From Hymenobacter sp. DG25B (GTDB lineage: Bacteria; Bacteroidota; Bacteroidia; Cytophagales; Hymenobacteraceae), in assembly GCF_000801315.1 (NCBI RefSeq), contig NZ_CP010054.1, positions 372,001-436,000 of the forward strand: DNA of 64,000 nucleotides. Direction: 5' to 3'. How positions within the stretch are numbered: position 1 is the stretch's first letter; every line of letters begins with the position of its first letter. The position numbers were made by a program, and so were the translations under genes. The notes beneath the pieces were generated by a model. The model searched no databases, was not told the DNA's origin, and worked only from the letters and a program-made list of their open reading frames with translations. This document shows, one piece after another, positions 1 to 8,870 of the stretch.

Positions 1-305
1 TGCCCGTACCGGAAGCCCCGGCAGGCTCCTGGGAAAACATCCTGCACCAACAGCTGCACGGCGAAAACGCCTTGTTGTTATCGAAGGAGCTAAGCCCGCT
101 GCCCATCCTGCAGCAGCCCATTGGCCACCGGGCTATTGGGGTGGTATACCGGCCGCAGTTTGAGCGGTTCGGCAACTACGTGCCCTCTATTCTGCCGGAG
201 CGCTACGACGCGTTTCTGTTTCTGGATAAAACCAAAGCCCTGCACCCGCTACCCATTCACGCCGACGAGCACATGCCCCCGGATATGTATCCCTGGGTAT
301 ACTGA
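1..305 (+). CDS. Erythromycin esterase-like protein, C-terminal part
   Basis: The reading frame is open from base 3 to a TGA at 303-305, so this is the 3' end of a gene that starts left of the window. The visible 100 residues match the C-terminus of the erythromycin esterase-like family: a HRAIGVVYRP stretch, then FERFGNYVPSILPERYDAF and the end block DKTKALHPL. The family includes macrolide-inactivating hydrolases, but most chromosomal members have unknown substrates, so resistance should not be inferred. The catalytic region lies outside the window. The gene converges on the MscS gene, with a palindromic element filling the gap between them. Confidence 0.8.
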   Translation, partial: PVPEAPAGSWENILHQQLHGENALLLSKELSPLPILQQPIGHRAIGVVYRPQFERFGNYVPSILPERYDAFLFLDKTKALHPLPIHADEHMPPDMYPWVY

Positions 306-306
306 A

Positions 307-428
307 CAAGTAGCGCGAAGCTCCGGCTTCGCGCACGAGCAACGCGAGTAGCAGGCGCATGCTGATGCATTGCCTACGCGTAGGAACTCGCCTTGCTCGT
401 GCGCGAAGCCGGAGCTTCGCGCTACTTG
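307..428. repeat. Palindromic element family A, copy 1
   Basis: Two arms of about 43 bases are near-perfect inverted copies. The left arm begins AGTAGCGCGAAGCTCCGG and the right arm ends CCGGAGCTTCGCGCTACT. Each arm also contains a small nested palindrome (GCGAAGC tccg GCTTCGC), so the whole could fold as a branched hairpin. The centre of about 35 bases contains CTACGCGTAGG. It fills the gap between two convergent genes, starting just after one stop codon and ending 8 bases before the other. A second copy lies at 21692-21814 and degenerate ones at 38692-38820 and 56638-56661. Confidence 0.85.
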
Positions 429-436
429 TCTTTGGT

Positions 437-1348
437 TTACTGCGGGGCGGTTTTCTTTTCCTTGGAGGAGGCCGCCAGCCGGCTTAGCACGCTTTCCGGC
501 ACATCCAGCGTCCGGATGGGAAATGGAATCACAATACCTTCGGCATCAAAAGCACGCTTAATGCGCATAATGGCTTCGCTTTTGGCGCCCACGTAATCCA
601 GCTGCTTCTGATAAGGCACCCAAAACCGCACCTGAAAATTGATGGAACTGTCGCTGAATTCGGTGAACATCACCTCCGGCTGACGGTTAGGCGCCATGTT
701 GGGCAGGTTCTCCAGGGCCGCCAGCACCACGGCGCGCACCTGGTCCAGGTTGGAATCATACGCTACTCCACAATCCAGATCTACCCGGCGCTGGGTATTG
801 ATGGTGAAGTTGATCAGGGGATTCTCAAACACTTTGCGGTTAGGCACGCGCACCAGCTCGCCGGTTACCTGACGCAGGTCGGTAGTGCGCAGGCTTACCC
901 GCTCTACCAGACCGGTGTAGTCATTGGTTTTAATGATGTCGCCGACGGTGAAGGGCCGCTGCAACACTAGGATAATACCGCTGATGAAGTTGGCCGCAAT
1001 GTCCTGAAACGCAAAGCCCAGCGCCAGCCCTATTATCCCGACGCCAGCCAGCAGCGAAGTCACCGTCTTCTGCAGGTTCAGGACTTCCAGCACGAAAAAA
1101 AGCCCCATCAGCAGCACCACCACATAGGTCATGGTGGCCACCAGGTCGCGCAGGGCTACGCTCGGCGAAACCCGGTGGAACATATTGGTTACCACACGCC
1201 TGGCAAATCGTGCCACATATAAAGCGGCCACGAAGAGGATAGCTGCAATCAGCAGATTCGGCAGCATCACAATAAAATCCTGCCCCCAGCTGATAAGCTT
1301 GTGGCTAAGCATTTCGAAAGCGTTGTTTATTTCTCCTAATTGAAACAT
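437..1348 (-). CDS. MscS-family small-conductance mechanosensitive channel
   Basis: A 303-residue inner-membrane channel that should open under membrane tension and release solutes during osmotic downshock. Three membrane segments are visible at about 28-48, 69-89 and 94-128. The third is the pore helix and has the glycine/alanine-rich family pattern GIIGLALGFAFQDIAANF. It is followed by RPFTVGDII at 131-139, which opens the cytoplasmic beta domain, and then an alpha/beta domain to about residue 285. The length (E. coli MscS is 286) and three-helix layout fit the minimal MscS type. It stands alone, convergent with the esterase gene. Confidence 0.93.
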   Translation of the reverse strand: MFQLGEINNAFEMLSHKLISWGQDFIVMLPNLLIAAILFVAALYVARFARRVVTNMFHRVSPSVALRDLVATMTYVVVLLMGLFFVLEVLNLQKTVTSLLAGVGIIGLALGFAFQDIAANFISGIILVLQRPFTVGDIIKTNDYTGLVERVSLRTTDLRQVTGELVRVPNRKVFENPLINFTINTQRRVDLDCGVAYDSNLDQVRAVVLAALENLPNMAPNRQPEVMFTEFSDSSINFQVRFWVPYQKQLDYVGAKSEAIMRIKRAFDAEGIVIPFPIRTLDVPESVLSRLAASSKEKKTAPQ

Positions 1349-1412
1349 AAAGCGGTACTGGTTGAAGTAAGCCGGGCACCACCCGGCTGCTTAGCTATGT
1401 AGCATGCTCGCC

Positions 1413-2432
1413 TCAGCCCCACACGCGGGTGCCCTCCGTGCAGTTGCGACACATCTCAATCTGGTCGCGGCCCTTTAGTAATGAGGCACGGAACTGCTGG
1501 TATTTGGGACCGTGCCACAGCCCGCGGAAGGTTTGCTGTTGCAGGTCGCCGAGGCGGTATTCGGCATCTTTATCAAAGCAGCAGGGCACCACCAGGCCGT
1601 CCCAGGTAATGACGCAGCTGTGCCACATTTTCCAGCAGTGGTTCAGCAGCTTGTTCTTGATGCTCCAGGTGCCGTTGTTGTTTTCGTAGCGGGAATAGTA
1701 GTCGATGGTGGGAATGAGCGGGGAGCCTTGGGCGTAGTCGTAGATCTGGGCGGTTTTAAACCACACGTCATCCACGCCCAGGTCCCGGGCCAGGGCTTTG
1801 GCATCTTCCAGCTGGTGTTCGTTGGGACGCACCACCAGAAACTGGAACACCACCCGCGGCGTGCTCGATTTCAGCTCTTTGCGCCACTTAATAATGTTCT
1901 TCGTGCCTTCCAGCACCTTATCCAGCTTGCCGCCCACACGGTACTGCTGGTACACTTCCTGGGTAGTGCCATCCAGGGAGATAATCAGCCGATCCAGACC
2001 GGACTCTACGGTGCGGCGGGCGTTCTGGTCGTTGAGGTAGTGGGCGTTGGTGCTGGTGGCAGTGTAAATGCCTTTATCGGCGGCGTACTTCACCAACTCC
2101 AGGAAGTGCGGGTGCAGGTAAGGCTCGCCCTGGAAATAGAAAATCAGGTACCAGAGCCGGGAGGCCACTTCATCAATGGTGCGTTTGAAGAGGTCATCGG
2201 GCAGCATGCCGGTGGGGCGCGTGAAGGAGCGCAGCCCGCTGGGGCACTCCGGGCAGCGCAGGTTGCAGCTGGTAGTAGGCTCGAAGGAAAGCGCCAGCGG
2301 CAGGCCCCAGTGCCGCGCCTTGCCCGTGAGCTTGCTCAGGGCATAGCCGCCCACCACCTGTGCCGTGTTCAGGGCGCGGCGCGGGGTAAGCTTTGAGAGG
2401 AAATTCAGGCCATCAAGAACGGTGGAGCGCAT
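1413..2432 (-). CDS. Radical SAM/SPASM domain protein
   Basis: An iron-sulfur radical SAM enzyme of unknown substrate, 339 residues from the chosen start. The cluster-binding CxxxCxxC is CNLRCPEC near residues 56-63, followed by the FQGEPYLHP strand typical of the fold. The C-terminus has a SPASM-like cysteine set (a CVITWDGLVVPCC stretch and a final CRNC) that would hold auxiliary clusters. The frame stays open upstream to an ATG at 2477, adding 15 residues (MEWPALRCIPDLYAL). I prefer the ATG at 2432 because related Bacteroidota proteins, as I remember them, begin near MRxTVLD-LNFLSKLTPRRA. No peptide substrate gene is evident nearby, so a maturase role is only a possibility. Confidence 0.88.
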   Translation of the reverse strand: MRSTVLDGLNFLSKLTPRRALNTAQVVGGYALSKLTGKARHWGLPLALSFEPTTSCNLRCPECPSGLRSFTRPTGMLPDDLFKRTIDEVASRLWYLIFYFQGEPYLHPHFLELVKYAADKGIYTATSTNAHYLNDQNARRTVESGLDRLIISLDGTTQEVYQQYRVGGKLDKVLEGTKNIIKWRKELKSSTPRVVFQFLVVRPNEHQLEDAKALARDLGVDDVWFKTAQIYDYAQGSPLIPTIDYYSRYENNNGTWSIKNKLLNHCWKMWHSCVITWDGLVVPCCFDKDAEYRLGDLQQQTFRGLWHGPKYQQFRASLLKGRDQIEMCRNCTEGTRVWG

Positions 2433-2582
2433 AAGTGCATAAAGGTCGGGAATGCAGCGCAAAGCCGGCCACTCCAATTTCAGCCCTTATAACCCCAAAC
2501 CAAAGTGAAAGTTGTTACGGAGGTAGTTTCAGCGGGGCCAGCACCGCTATCAGATCAGGCAGCCGGCGTCGGGGCTGGCAAA

Positions 2583-2619
2583 TAAAAAGCGCCTCCCGAC
2601 AATGCTGGAAGGCGCTTTG
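2583..2619 (-). terminator. Rho-independent terminator of the TlpA-like gene
   Basis: On the minus strand, AAAGCGCCT and AGGCGCTTT form a 9-bp stem (plus-strand arms 2586-2594 and 2610-2618), followed by a short T tract. It lies about 20 bases past the stop of the minus-strand gene at 2640-4091. Confidence 0.75.
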
Positions 2620-2639
2620 AGCGGGCTCAACGGAGACGG

Positions 2640-4091
2640 CTACTTCTTAAGCTCGGCGGCGCTGGTATACAGGGCCGCTTTGCCGAAGGAGTCTTTGATT
2701 TCCTCAACGGCCGCGTGGCTGCTGAGGCGCTTGGGCTTGGTATTGAGGAAGGTACCGTCCTCGGCCAGCAGCATGTAGCTGGGCACATTATCTAAAGCGT
2801 AGGCGCGGGCCAGAGCCGAGCGCAGGCCACCAGAGGCGCGCACGTGCACGCCCGGCAGCTTCTTGCTAACCACCAGCTGGCGCCAGGCGGGCTCGTTCTC
2901 ATCAAAGGCAATGTTGAGGAACACTATATTTTTGCCTTCGAACTTCTTGGCCAGATCCTGGGCGTAGGGAAGGTCGCGCAGGCAAAGGCCGCTGGTGGTT
3001 TTCCAGAAGTTGATGTACACCAGCTTGCCGGCGAAGCTGCGCAGCGACACGGAGTCGCCTTTAGCCGTAACCAGCTTAAAATCAGGCGCCTGTGCGCCAA
3101 TGGAAAAAGACTTGTGCGCGTCGAAGTCGGCCTGCAGGGCGGGCAGATACTTGCCGGACTCCGGCTGGGCGCGGAAGTCGCTGAGCATGGCCTGCGAGAG
3201 TTTGATGTGGCCAAAGCGGAACGACTCCTGCATGATGCGGCCCAGCACCAGAGGCCGCACGCTGCCACTGAGTTTTTCCTTGGCCACCTCGTAGCACACC
3301 TGGTAGAAATCGGGGTCGGAGCGCTGGTGGTTCTGGCTCTGCGCCTGGTAGTGCACGTAGTTCAGCAGAAACTCCTGGTACATTTCATTCTGAATGGCAG
3401 AAGCATTATTTACCAGGTCTTTATCCTTCAGGAAATCGTAATAGGTAGGCGACATTTTCAGACGCCCTTCGGTGGCCACCACCTGCTCGCGCAGGTCCTG
3501 GAAAGTCAGCCGGTCGTTGGCGTAGGTGTAGGCAATTTCGGCCTTCACGTAGTTGATGAATGCCTGCGAAAGGCCCTCTTCGTTTTCAGCCAGGAATTTA
3601 TCTTCCGCCTTCCGCCGATAATCCAGAAAGCTCAGAAAGCCCGGCTCGTAAAGCAGAATGTTTTCCGGCAGCACCTGAAAACCATCATTTTCCACAAACT
3701 TGTCATCCATCTCCGAGAGGAAGGTGTTAGCCTCGGCGCCCTTGCCCTTAAAGCGGATGGAGCCCGCCATATCGGAGCCCTTAAACTTGATTTCCAGCGC
3801 ATTGCCCGGCTCCACAAACAGGGCCGTCACATCGTCGCCGTACACCAGGTCGGCGCGGGTGGGGCCGTCCACTTTCAGGGCCAGCCGGAACTCGCCTTTG
3901 CTGTCTACGCGGGCGTAGGTCAGCTGCTCATTGGCCTGCAAGGGATTATCGCGCACGGAAACGGCGACAGAATCACTATCCTGGTTACTGATTTTACCGG
4001 TGAGTAAGACGGTGCCCTGGGCCCAGCCAGACAGCGGCGCCAGAAGCGCCGCCAGCAAACAGCCAGCAGCTATGCGGAAGGAAAATGTCAT
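2640..4091 (-). CDS. TlpA-like thioredoxin-fold protein with a degenerate CxxC
   Basis: A 483-residue exported protein: a signal peptide (MTFSFRIAAGCLLAALLAPLSGWAQ), then a beta-rich region to about 110, a helical middle to about 325, and a C-terminal AhpC/TSA-redoxin domain from about 330 (IGAQAPDFKL). This order is typical of the large Bacteroidota TlpA/DUF4369-type proteins thought to act in the periplasm. The active site reads NFWKTTSGLC where the family has FWATWCGPC, so the first, nucleophilic cysteine is replaced by serine at residue 367 and only C370 remains. A normal disulfide exchange cycle is therefore unlikely. It may be a binding or structural relative, or use a one-cysteine mechanism. 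Confidence 0.85.
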   Translation of the reverse strand: MTFSFRIAAGCLLAALLAPLSGWAQGTVLLTGKISNQDSDSVAVSVRDNPLQANEQLTYARVDSKGEFRLALKVDGPTRADLVYGDDVTALFVEPGNALEIKFKGSDMAGSIRFKGKGAEANTFLSEMDDKFVENDGFQVLPENILLYEPGFLSFLDYRRKAEDKFLAENEEGLSQAFINYVKAEIAYTYANDRLTFQDLREQVVATEGRLKMSPTYYDFLKDKDLVNNASAIQNEMYQEFLLNYVHYQAQSQNHQRSDPDFYQVCYEVAKEKLSGSVRPLVLGRIMQESFRFGHIKLSQAMLSDFRAQPESGKYLPALQADFDAHKSFSIGAQAPDFKLVTAKGDSVSLRSFAGKLVYINFWKTTSGLCLRDLPYAQDLAKKFEGKNIVFLNIAFDENEPAWRQLVVSKKLPGVHVRASGGLRSALARAYALDNVPSYMLLAEDGTFLNTKPKRLSSHAAVEEIKDSFGKAALYTSAAELKK

Positions 4092-4302
4092 TAGAACGTA
4101 TATCGAGGTAGTACGGCGCTTACAACAAGAGGCTTAAACTGAACTTCACTGCGAATCTGCCCGGGGCCTGATGCCTCATTCTCTGATTTTTCGCGGGAAA
4201 AGCCAATTTAGATACCGAAGATAAGGCATTTGGATTGAGAAAGTCCAATCCGGCAGGTTACTTTTTTCCTAACCGGCTGCCTACGCGGCTGTTTACACGT
4301 TT

Positions 4303-5688
4303 TTAGCCGAACAAACCACTCAGCACCTCATCCAGGCGGCCTACCGGATGCACCCGGATGCCAAAACGCCCCAGATCAAGCCCCCGGGCATTAAACTGCG
4401 AAATGTACATTTCGCCAAAGCCCAGCTTTTCGGCTTCCGAGAGGCGCTGATCCAGCCGGCTTACGGCGCGTATCTCACCACTCAGGCCTACCTCAGCCGC
4501 CAGGCAGGTTTCGCCGGACAGCGGAATATCATTCAGCGAGGAAACCACGGCCGCGCACACGGCCAGATCCAGGGCGGGGTCATCGAGGCGCAGGCCGCCG
4601 GCAATGTTCAGGAACACGTCGTGCTGACCCAGGCGCAGGCCGCTGCGCTTTTCCAGCACAGCCAGCAGCATCTGCAGGCGTTTGGCATCAAAGCCGGTGC
4701 TGCTGCGCTGGGGCGTGCCGTAGGTGGCAGGCGTTACCAAGGCCTGCACTTCTACTAGCAGCGGACGGTTGCCTTCCAGCGTGGCTCCAATGGCCATGCC
4801 ACTCAGCGTTTCGGTGCGCTGGCTCAGCAGGATTTCCGAAGGGTTGCTGACCTGCCGCAGACCGGAGCCCTGCATCTCATAAATACCCAGCTCCGAGGTA
4901 GACCCAAAGCGGTTTTTGATGGTGCGCAGAATGCGGTATGAGAGGTGCCGGTCGCCCTCAAACTGCAGCACGGTATCTACCATGTGCTCCAGAATTTTGG
5001 GGCCGGCAATGGAGCCGTCTTTGGTGATGTGGCCGATGAGCAGCACGGGCACGCCGGTTTCCTTGGCGTACTTCAGCAGCTCCTGGGTGCACTCGCGCAC
5101 CTGGCTTACGGAGCCCGCCCCCGACTCTACCAACCCCGAGTGCAGGGTTTGAATGGAGTCGATAACCACGATGTTGGGCTGCAGCTGGTCTATCTGCTTG
5201 AAGATATTCTGGGTATTGGTCTCGGTGAGGATGTAGCAGCCCGGGTGCTGCTCGCCAATGAGGCGCTCGGCGCGCATTTTAATCTGCTGCTCACTTTCCT
5301 CGCCCGATACATACAGCACCTTCAGCTGGCGCAGCTGCATGGCAATCTGCAGCATAAGCGTGCTTTTGCCAATGCCCGGCTCGCCGCCAATCAGCACCAG
5401 GGAACCGGGCACCAGGCCCCCGCCCAGCACGCGGTTCAGCTCGCCATCGTGGGTGATGATGCGGGGCTCTTCTTCATAATGTATCTCACTGACGGGGCGC
5501 GGCTTAGATACTTTGGTGGTACTGGCAGCGGCCGGCGTTTTCCAGGAGCCGGCGGCCTGGGTGTCTTCTTTCTGCACTACTTCCTCCACGTAGGTATTCC
5601 ACTCGCCGCAGGAGGGGCAGCGGCCAATCCACTTTACGGATTGCGCCCCGCAGTTCTGGCAGAAATAAAGGGTCTTCAGTTTGGCCAT
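4303..5688 (-). CDS. radA: DNA repair protein RadA
   Basis: RadA (Sms) is a RecA-like ATPase/helicase that promotes branch migration in recombinational repair. All parts of the 461-residue protein are visible: an N-terminal zinc finger with cysteines at 10, 13, 24 and 27, Walker A GGEPGIGKST at 101-110, the RadA-specific KNRFG motif at 258-262, and a C-terminal Lon-protease-like domain. The frame is open further upstream, but the ATG at 5688 gives the standard start MAKLKTLYFCQNCG. It is a single gene, divergent from the phosphoesterase pair. Confidence 0.97.
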   Translation of the reverse strand: MAKLKTLYFCQNCGAQSVKWIGRCPSCGEWNTYVEEVVQKEDTQAAGSWKTPAAASTTKVSKPRPVSEIHYEEEPRIITHDGELNRVLGGGLVPGSLVLIGGEPGIGKSTLMLQIAMQLRQLKVLYVSGEESEQQIKMRAERLIGEQHPGCYILTETNTQNIFKQIDQLQPNIVVIDSIQTLHSGLVESGAGSVSQVRECTQELLKYAKETGVPVLLIGHITKDGSIAGPKILEHMVDTVLQFEGDRHLSYRILRTIKNRFGSTSELGIYEMQGSGLRQVSNPSEILLSQRTETLSGMAIGATLEGNRPLLVEVQALVTPATYGTPQRSSTGFDAKRLQMLLAVLEKRSGLRLGQHDVFLNIAGGLRLDDPALDLAVCAAVVSSLNDIPLSGETCLAAEVGLSGEIRAVSRLDQRLSEAEKLGFGEMYISQFNARGLDLGRFGIRVHPVGRLDEVLSGLFG

Positions 5689-5907
5689 TCGGGAAAGCTC
5701 AAGGGGAAATAAGAAGAATGCGCGGCGGCGCAAAAAAGTTTGACAAGAAACACCTTTTACCGGCAGTACGGCAAGCCGCCCAGGAAGGCCTTCTCCGCAA
5801 TTTACCAGGCCACCAAACTACCCATGCCGGCAGTTGTTCGTATAAGTCCGGGGCTGGATTTCAGCCGGGGCGGGTAGCGCTTGTGTTTTGGCTTTGGAGG
5901 CGCAATT

Positions 5908-6735
5908 ATGACATCTTTCTTCTCTTCTTTTTCTCTTCGATTTCTTTTGGGTACCCTGCTCCTATCCCTGGCCGGCTGCGAGTGGGTGGAGTTCAGCCCC
6001 AACGACCACCGGGCCCCGGCGGCGGAAAGCCACCTCACGCGCCAAAACCTGGCGCGCCTGGCGCAGCAAACTCTGCCCCCCGGCGATACGCTGCGGTTTG
6101 TATTCACCGGCGACTCGCAGCGGTTTTATGAGCAGGCCGATGATTTTGTGCAGAGCGTAAACCAGCAGCCGGGCATTTCCTTTGTGGTGGTGGCCGGGGA
6201 TATTTCCGATTTCGGCCTGAACCGGGAAATGCGCTGGGTGAACGAAAAGCTGAGCCAGCTGCGCGTGCCCTACCTCACCGTCATCGGCAACCACGACCAG
6301 GTAGCCAACGGCCGCGCCGCCTACCAGGAAATATTCGGCCCCCTGAACTACACGTTTACCTACGCCGGCACCCGCTTTATTATGACGGATACCAACGGGC
6401 GCGAGTACAACTTCAACGGCCGCATTCCGGACGTGCCCTGGGTGGCGCAGCAGCTGGCTGATACCGTGGGCGTGCAGCGCCAGGTGGTGATGTCGCACGT
6501 GCCCCCGGAAGACCCCGACTTCGACCCGGCCCTGCGCCCGGCCTACACCGCCGCACTGCGCAATGCCCCCCGGCTGGTATTTGAGCTGAACGGCCACCGC
6601 CACGATTTCCACTTTGGCCAGCCCTTTGATGATGGCGTGACCTATATCAACTCCTTTGCCTTTGAGAAACGCCAGTATGTAGTGCTCACGGTGTGGGGGC
6701 AGAAGCAGTTTCGCCTCAAAACCATTGCTTTCTGA
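5908..6735 (+). CDS. Calcineurin-like metallophosphoesterase lipoprotein, copy 1
   Basis: A 275-residue probable lipoprotein (lipobox LAGC with Cys 24). The metallophosphoesterase fold is marked by [23 protein letters not shown] and GHRH, which supply the dimetal ligands; the first motif is GDSQ rather than the classical GDxHG. The substrate is unknown. The ATG at 5908 is chosen because it places a clean signal peptide; an upstream in-frame ATG at 5881 would spoil it. The stop overlaps the next start as TGATG, so the two are translationally coupled. The pair is repeated immediately downstream (7448-8870). Confidence 0.88.
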   Translation: MTSFFSSFSLRFLLGTLLLSLAGCEWVEFSPNDHRAPAAESHLTRQNLARLAQQTLPPGDTLRFVFTGDSQRFYEQADDFVQSVNQQPGISFVVVAGDISDFGLNREMRWVNEKLSQLRVPYLTVIGNHDQVANGRAAYQEIFGPLNYTFTYAGTRFIMTDTNGREYNFNGRIPDVPWVAQQLADTVGVQRQVVMSHVPPEDPDFDPALRPAYTAALRNAPRLVFELNGHRHDFHFGQPFDDGVTYINSFAFEKRQYVVLTVWGQKQFRLKTIAF

Positions 6736-7361
6736 TGCGGACGCTACTGTTGTTTCTGCTGCTGACCGCGCCGCTAAGCTCTATGGCTACCCCGGCCCTG
6801 CGGCCTGATTCGGCGGCGCCCGCTTCGGTGATGCCTACGGCCAAACACTGGTACCACCCGCGCCATTTGCTGCTACAAACCGGGGGCGGCATTGGCATGG
6901 TGGCCGTGGGCGCGGGTTATAGCTACTGGCACCAGCGCCTGAGCACAGACGTATTGGTGGGGTACGTCCCGAAACGGCACGCCGGCACGGAGCTGACCAT
7001 TGTAACGCTGAAAGCATCTTACTCGCCGGTGCGCCTGCCGCTGGCCGCCGCCTGGCAGCTGACGCCCCTCACGGTGGGCGCCTATGGCAGCTACACCCAC
7101 GGCCTGCAAAACCCCGGCGAGCCGAACCAGTACCCCGACGACTACTACTGGTTTTCGCGCACGCTGCGCTACGGCCCCTTGCTGGGCAGCAGCCTTGCCT
7201 ACACGGCCTGGCCCACCTCGCCTGACCATAGCCGCTCCCTGGCTTTCTATTATGAAGTAGGCACGAATGATTTATACCTGCACAGCTACCTCACCAACCG
7301 CCATAGCCTGCGCCCAACCCAGCTCCTGACGCTGGCTATCGGCCTGAAAATGAATTTATAA
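6735..7361 (+). CDS. Small exported barrel-like protein, copy 1
   Basis: Not a family I can name. The 208-residue protein begins with a signal peptide ([19 protein letters not shown]) and then alternates polar and hydrophobic residues with many Gly and Tyr, as in outer-membrane beta-barrels. The start is the ATG inside the TGATG overlap with the phosphoesterase. It aligns along its length with the protein at 8274-8870: a glycine-rich GxGMVAVG/GMGTVAVG block, VLVG(Y/F)VP, a YYW motif, GTNDLYL, and a closing LLTL/ILTL strand. The coupling suggests that it works with the phosphoesterase at the envelope, but its role is unknown. Confidence 0.75.
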   Translation: MRTLLLFLLLTAPLSSMATPALRPDSAAPASVMPTAKHWYHPRHLLLQTGGGIGMVAVGAGYSYWHQRLSTDVLVGYVPKRHAGTELTIVTLKASYSPVRLPLAAAWQLTPLTVGAYGSYTHGLQNPGEPNQYPDDYYWFSRTLRYGPLLGSSLAYTAWPTSPDHSRSLAFYYEVGTNDLYLHSYLTNRHSLRPTQLLTLAIGLKMNL

Positions 7362-7447
7362 CGAGCCGGATAACCTGGTAATCCTGAAGTGGTTTCAGGA
7401 ACCCGCCCGGCTTTTTATTCCGCCCCACAGCATTCTGAGCTACCGAT

Positions 7448-8290
7448 ATGTGCAGTGGCAGTCAACATGTAAGAAGATGGGGCGGAGCACTGGTGGCCGG
7501 CAGCTGGCTGGTGGGGTGCAGCCTGATGGAGTCCAGTCCCAACCAGGCCTACGCCCCGGCCGACAAGCGGCACCTGACCAGCCGCAACCTGGCTAGATTA
7601 ACCGCGCAGCCCCCTACCTACCACGGCGACACCGTACGCTTTGTGTTGGTAGGCGACACGCAGCGGTTTTATGATGAAACGGCCGACTTCGTGGCCAGCG
7701 TAAACCAGCAGCCGCGCCTCGATTTTGTGGCTATTGCCGGAGATATTTCTGATTTCGGGCTGGGCCGCGAAATGCACTGGGTGCACCGCCGCCTGCAAAA
7801 GCTGCGCGTGCCTTACCTCACCGTCATCGGCAACCATGATGAGCTGGCCAACGGCCGCGCCGCCTACCAGGAGCACTTTGGCCCCCTGAACTACTCCTTT
7901 GTGTACCAGAGCACGCGCTTTATCTGCCTGGATACCAATGGCCGCGAGTACGGCTTTAATGGCCGCGTGCCCGACCTGGCCTGGCTGGAACAGCAGCTGG
8001 CCGACACCGCCGGCATTGTCCGCACCGTCATCATCAGCCACGTGCCGCCCAACGATAATGACTTCGACCCCAAACTGGTGCAGCCTTATACCCAGCTGCT
8101 GCGCCGCTACCCCAAAGTAACCCTGCACCTGGCCGCGCACATTCACCGTTTCACGGCCGGGCAGCCCTTTCACGATGGGCTTACCTACCTCACGGCTTAT
8201 AACCTGAAGAAGCGGCGCTACCATGTTCTAACGCTGTGGGGGCAGCGCTACTTCCGCTTAGAAACCGTCAGCTATGCCAAGGTGCGCTAA
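7448..8290 (+). CDS. Calcineurin-like metallophosphoesterase lipoprotein, copy 2
   Basis: A 280-residue paralogue of the protein at 5908-6735, again with a lipobox (LVGC, Cys 24) and the same motif order: VGDTQRF, AGDISD, GNHD, SHVPP. The last metal motif is AHIH here and GHRH in copy 1, and the first is GDTQ instead of GDSQ. Long identical stretches such as [13 protein letters not shown] and FGPLNY show that the two come from a duplication. The 3' end overlaps the next gene by 17 bases. Function as for copy 1: a phosphoesterase fold with unknown substrate. Confidence 0.88.
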   Translation: MCSGSQHVRRWGGALVAGSWLVGCSLMESSPNQAYAPADKRHLTSRNLARLTAQPPTYHGDTVRFVLVGDTQRFYDETADFVASVNQQPRLDFVAIAGDISDFGLGREMHWVHRRLQKLRVPYLTVIGNHDELANGRAAYQEHFGPLNYSFVYQSTRFICLDTNGREYGFNGRVPDLAWLEQQLADTAGIVRTVIISHVPPNDNDFDPKLVQPYTQLLRRYPKVTLHLAAHIHRFTAGQPFHDGLTYLTAYNLKKRRYHVLTLWGQRYFRLETVSYAKVR

Positions 8291-8870
8291 AGTCGGGGCC
8301 CTGGCGGCCGCTCTGTTTCCCCTGCTGGCCCAGGCCCAGGAGCCTATGCCCGGCGCAGGTCCGTTTTTTCTGACGGTGCAGGTAGGCGGTGGCATGGGCA
8401 CAGTGGCGGTAGGCGGTGGCTACCGCCTGGCCCGGCAGCGGCTGGAGCCCGAGGTATTGGTGGGCTTTGTGCCGCGGCGGCTGGCCGGGGGGCGTGCCTT
8501 GGGCATTATAACCCTCAAAACCACTTATATCCCTTTCTCTCCCAGGCTAGGGCAGCACCTACGGGTAAGTCCGCTGGCGGTGGGTGGCATGGTGAGCTAC
8601 ACGCTGGGCCGGCGCTTTTTCCTCACCAGCCAGGCTACCGGCCGCTACCCCACCAAAGGATATTACTGGTGGTCTTCGGCGGTGCGGATGGGGGCCTTTT
8701 TGGGGCCGCGCCTTACGTATGTGGCCCCGGCAGCGCAGGGCTTCCGGCGCACCACTGCCTATGCAGAGCTCGGCACCAACGACTTGTATCTGGTGAGTAT
8801 GCTTTCCAATAAAACCTTAAGCCCGCTGGAAATCCTGACACTGGGACTGGGTACCAAAATCAGCCGGTAG
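8274..8870 (+). CDS. Small exported barrel-like protein, copy 2
   Basis: A 198-residue paralogue of the protein at 6735-7361, with a signal peptide (cleavage probably after AQAQ near residue 22) and the shared GGGMGTVAVG, VLVGFVPRR, YYWW and GTNDLYL blocks. It overlaps the phosphoesterase gene by 17 bases in another frame. Its 3' end overlaps the convergent acyltransferase gene by 11 bases. Family and function are not recognised; an outer-membrane barrel is inferred from composition. Confidence 0.75.
   Translation: MPRCAKVGALAAALFPLLAQAQEPMPGAGPFFLTVQVGGGMGTVAVGGGYRLARQRLEPEVLVGFVPRRLAGGRALGIITLKTTYIPFSPRLGQHLRVSPLAVGGMVSYTLGRRFFLTSQATGRYPTKGYYWWSSAVRMGAFLGPRLTYVAPAAQGFRRTTAYAELGTNDLYLVSMLSNKTLSPLEILTLGLGTKISR

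Noticed and set aside
72..305. Treating the esterase fragment as a complete 77-residue gene from a TTG at 72
   Set aside because: The frame stays open to the window edge and the upstream residues (SWENILHQQLHGENALL) also match the family, so it is a truncated view of a longer gene.
307..428. Repeats considered as CRISPR units
   Set aside because: They are single dispersed palindromes with large arms, not regularly spaced direct repeats, and no cas genes are present.
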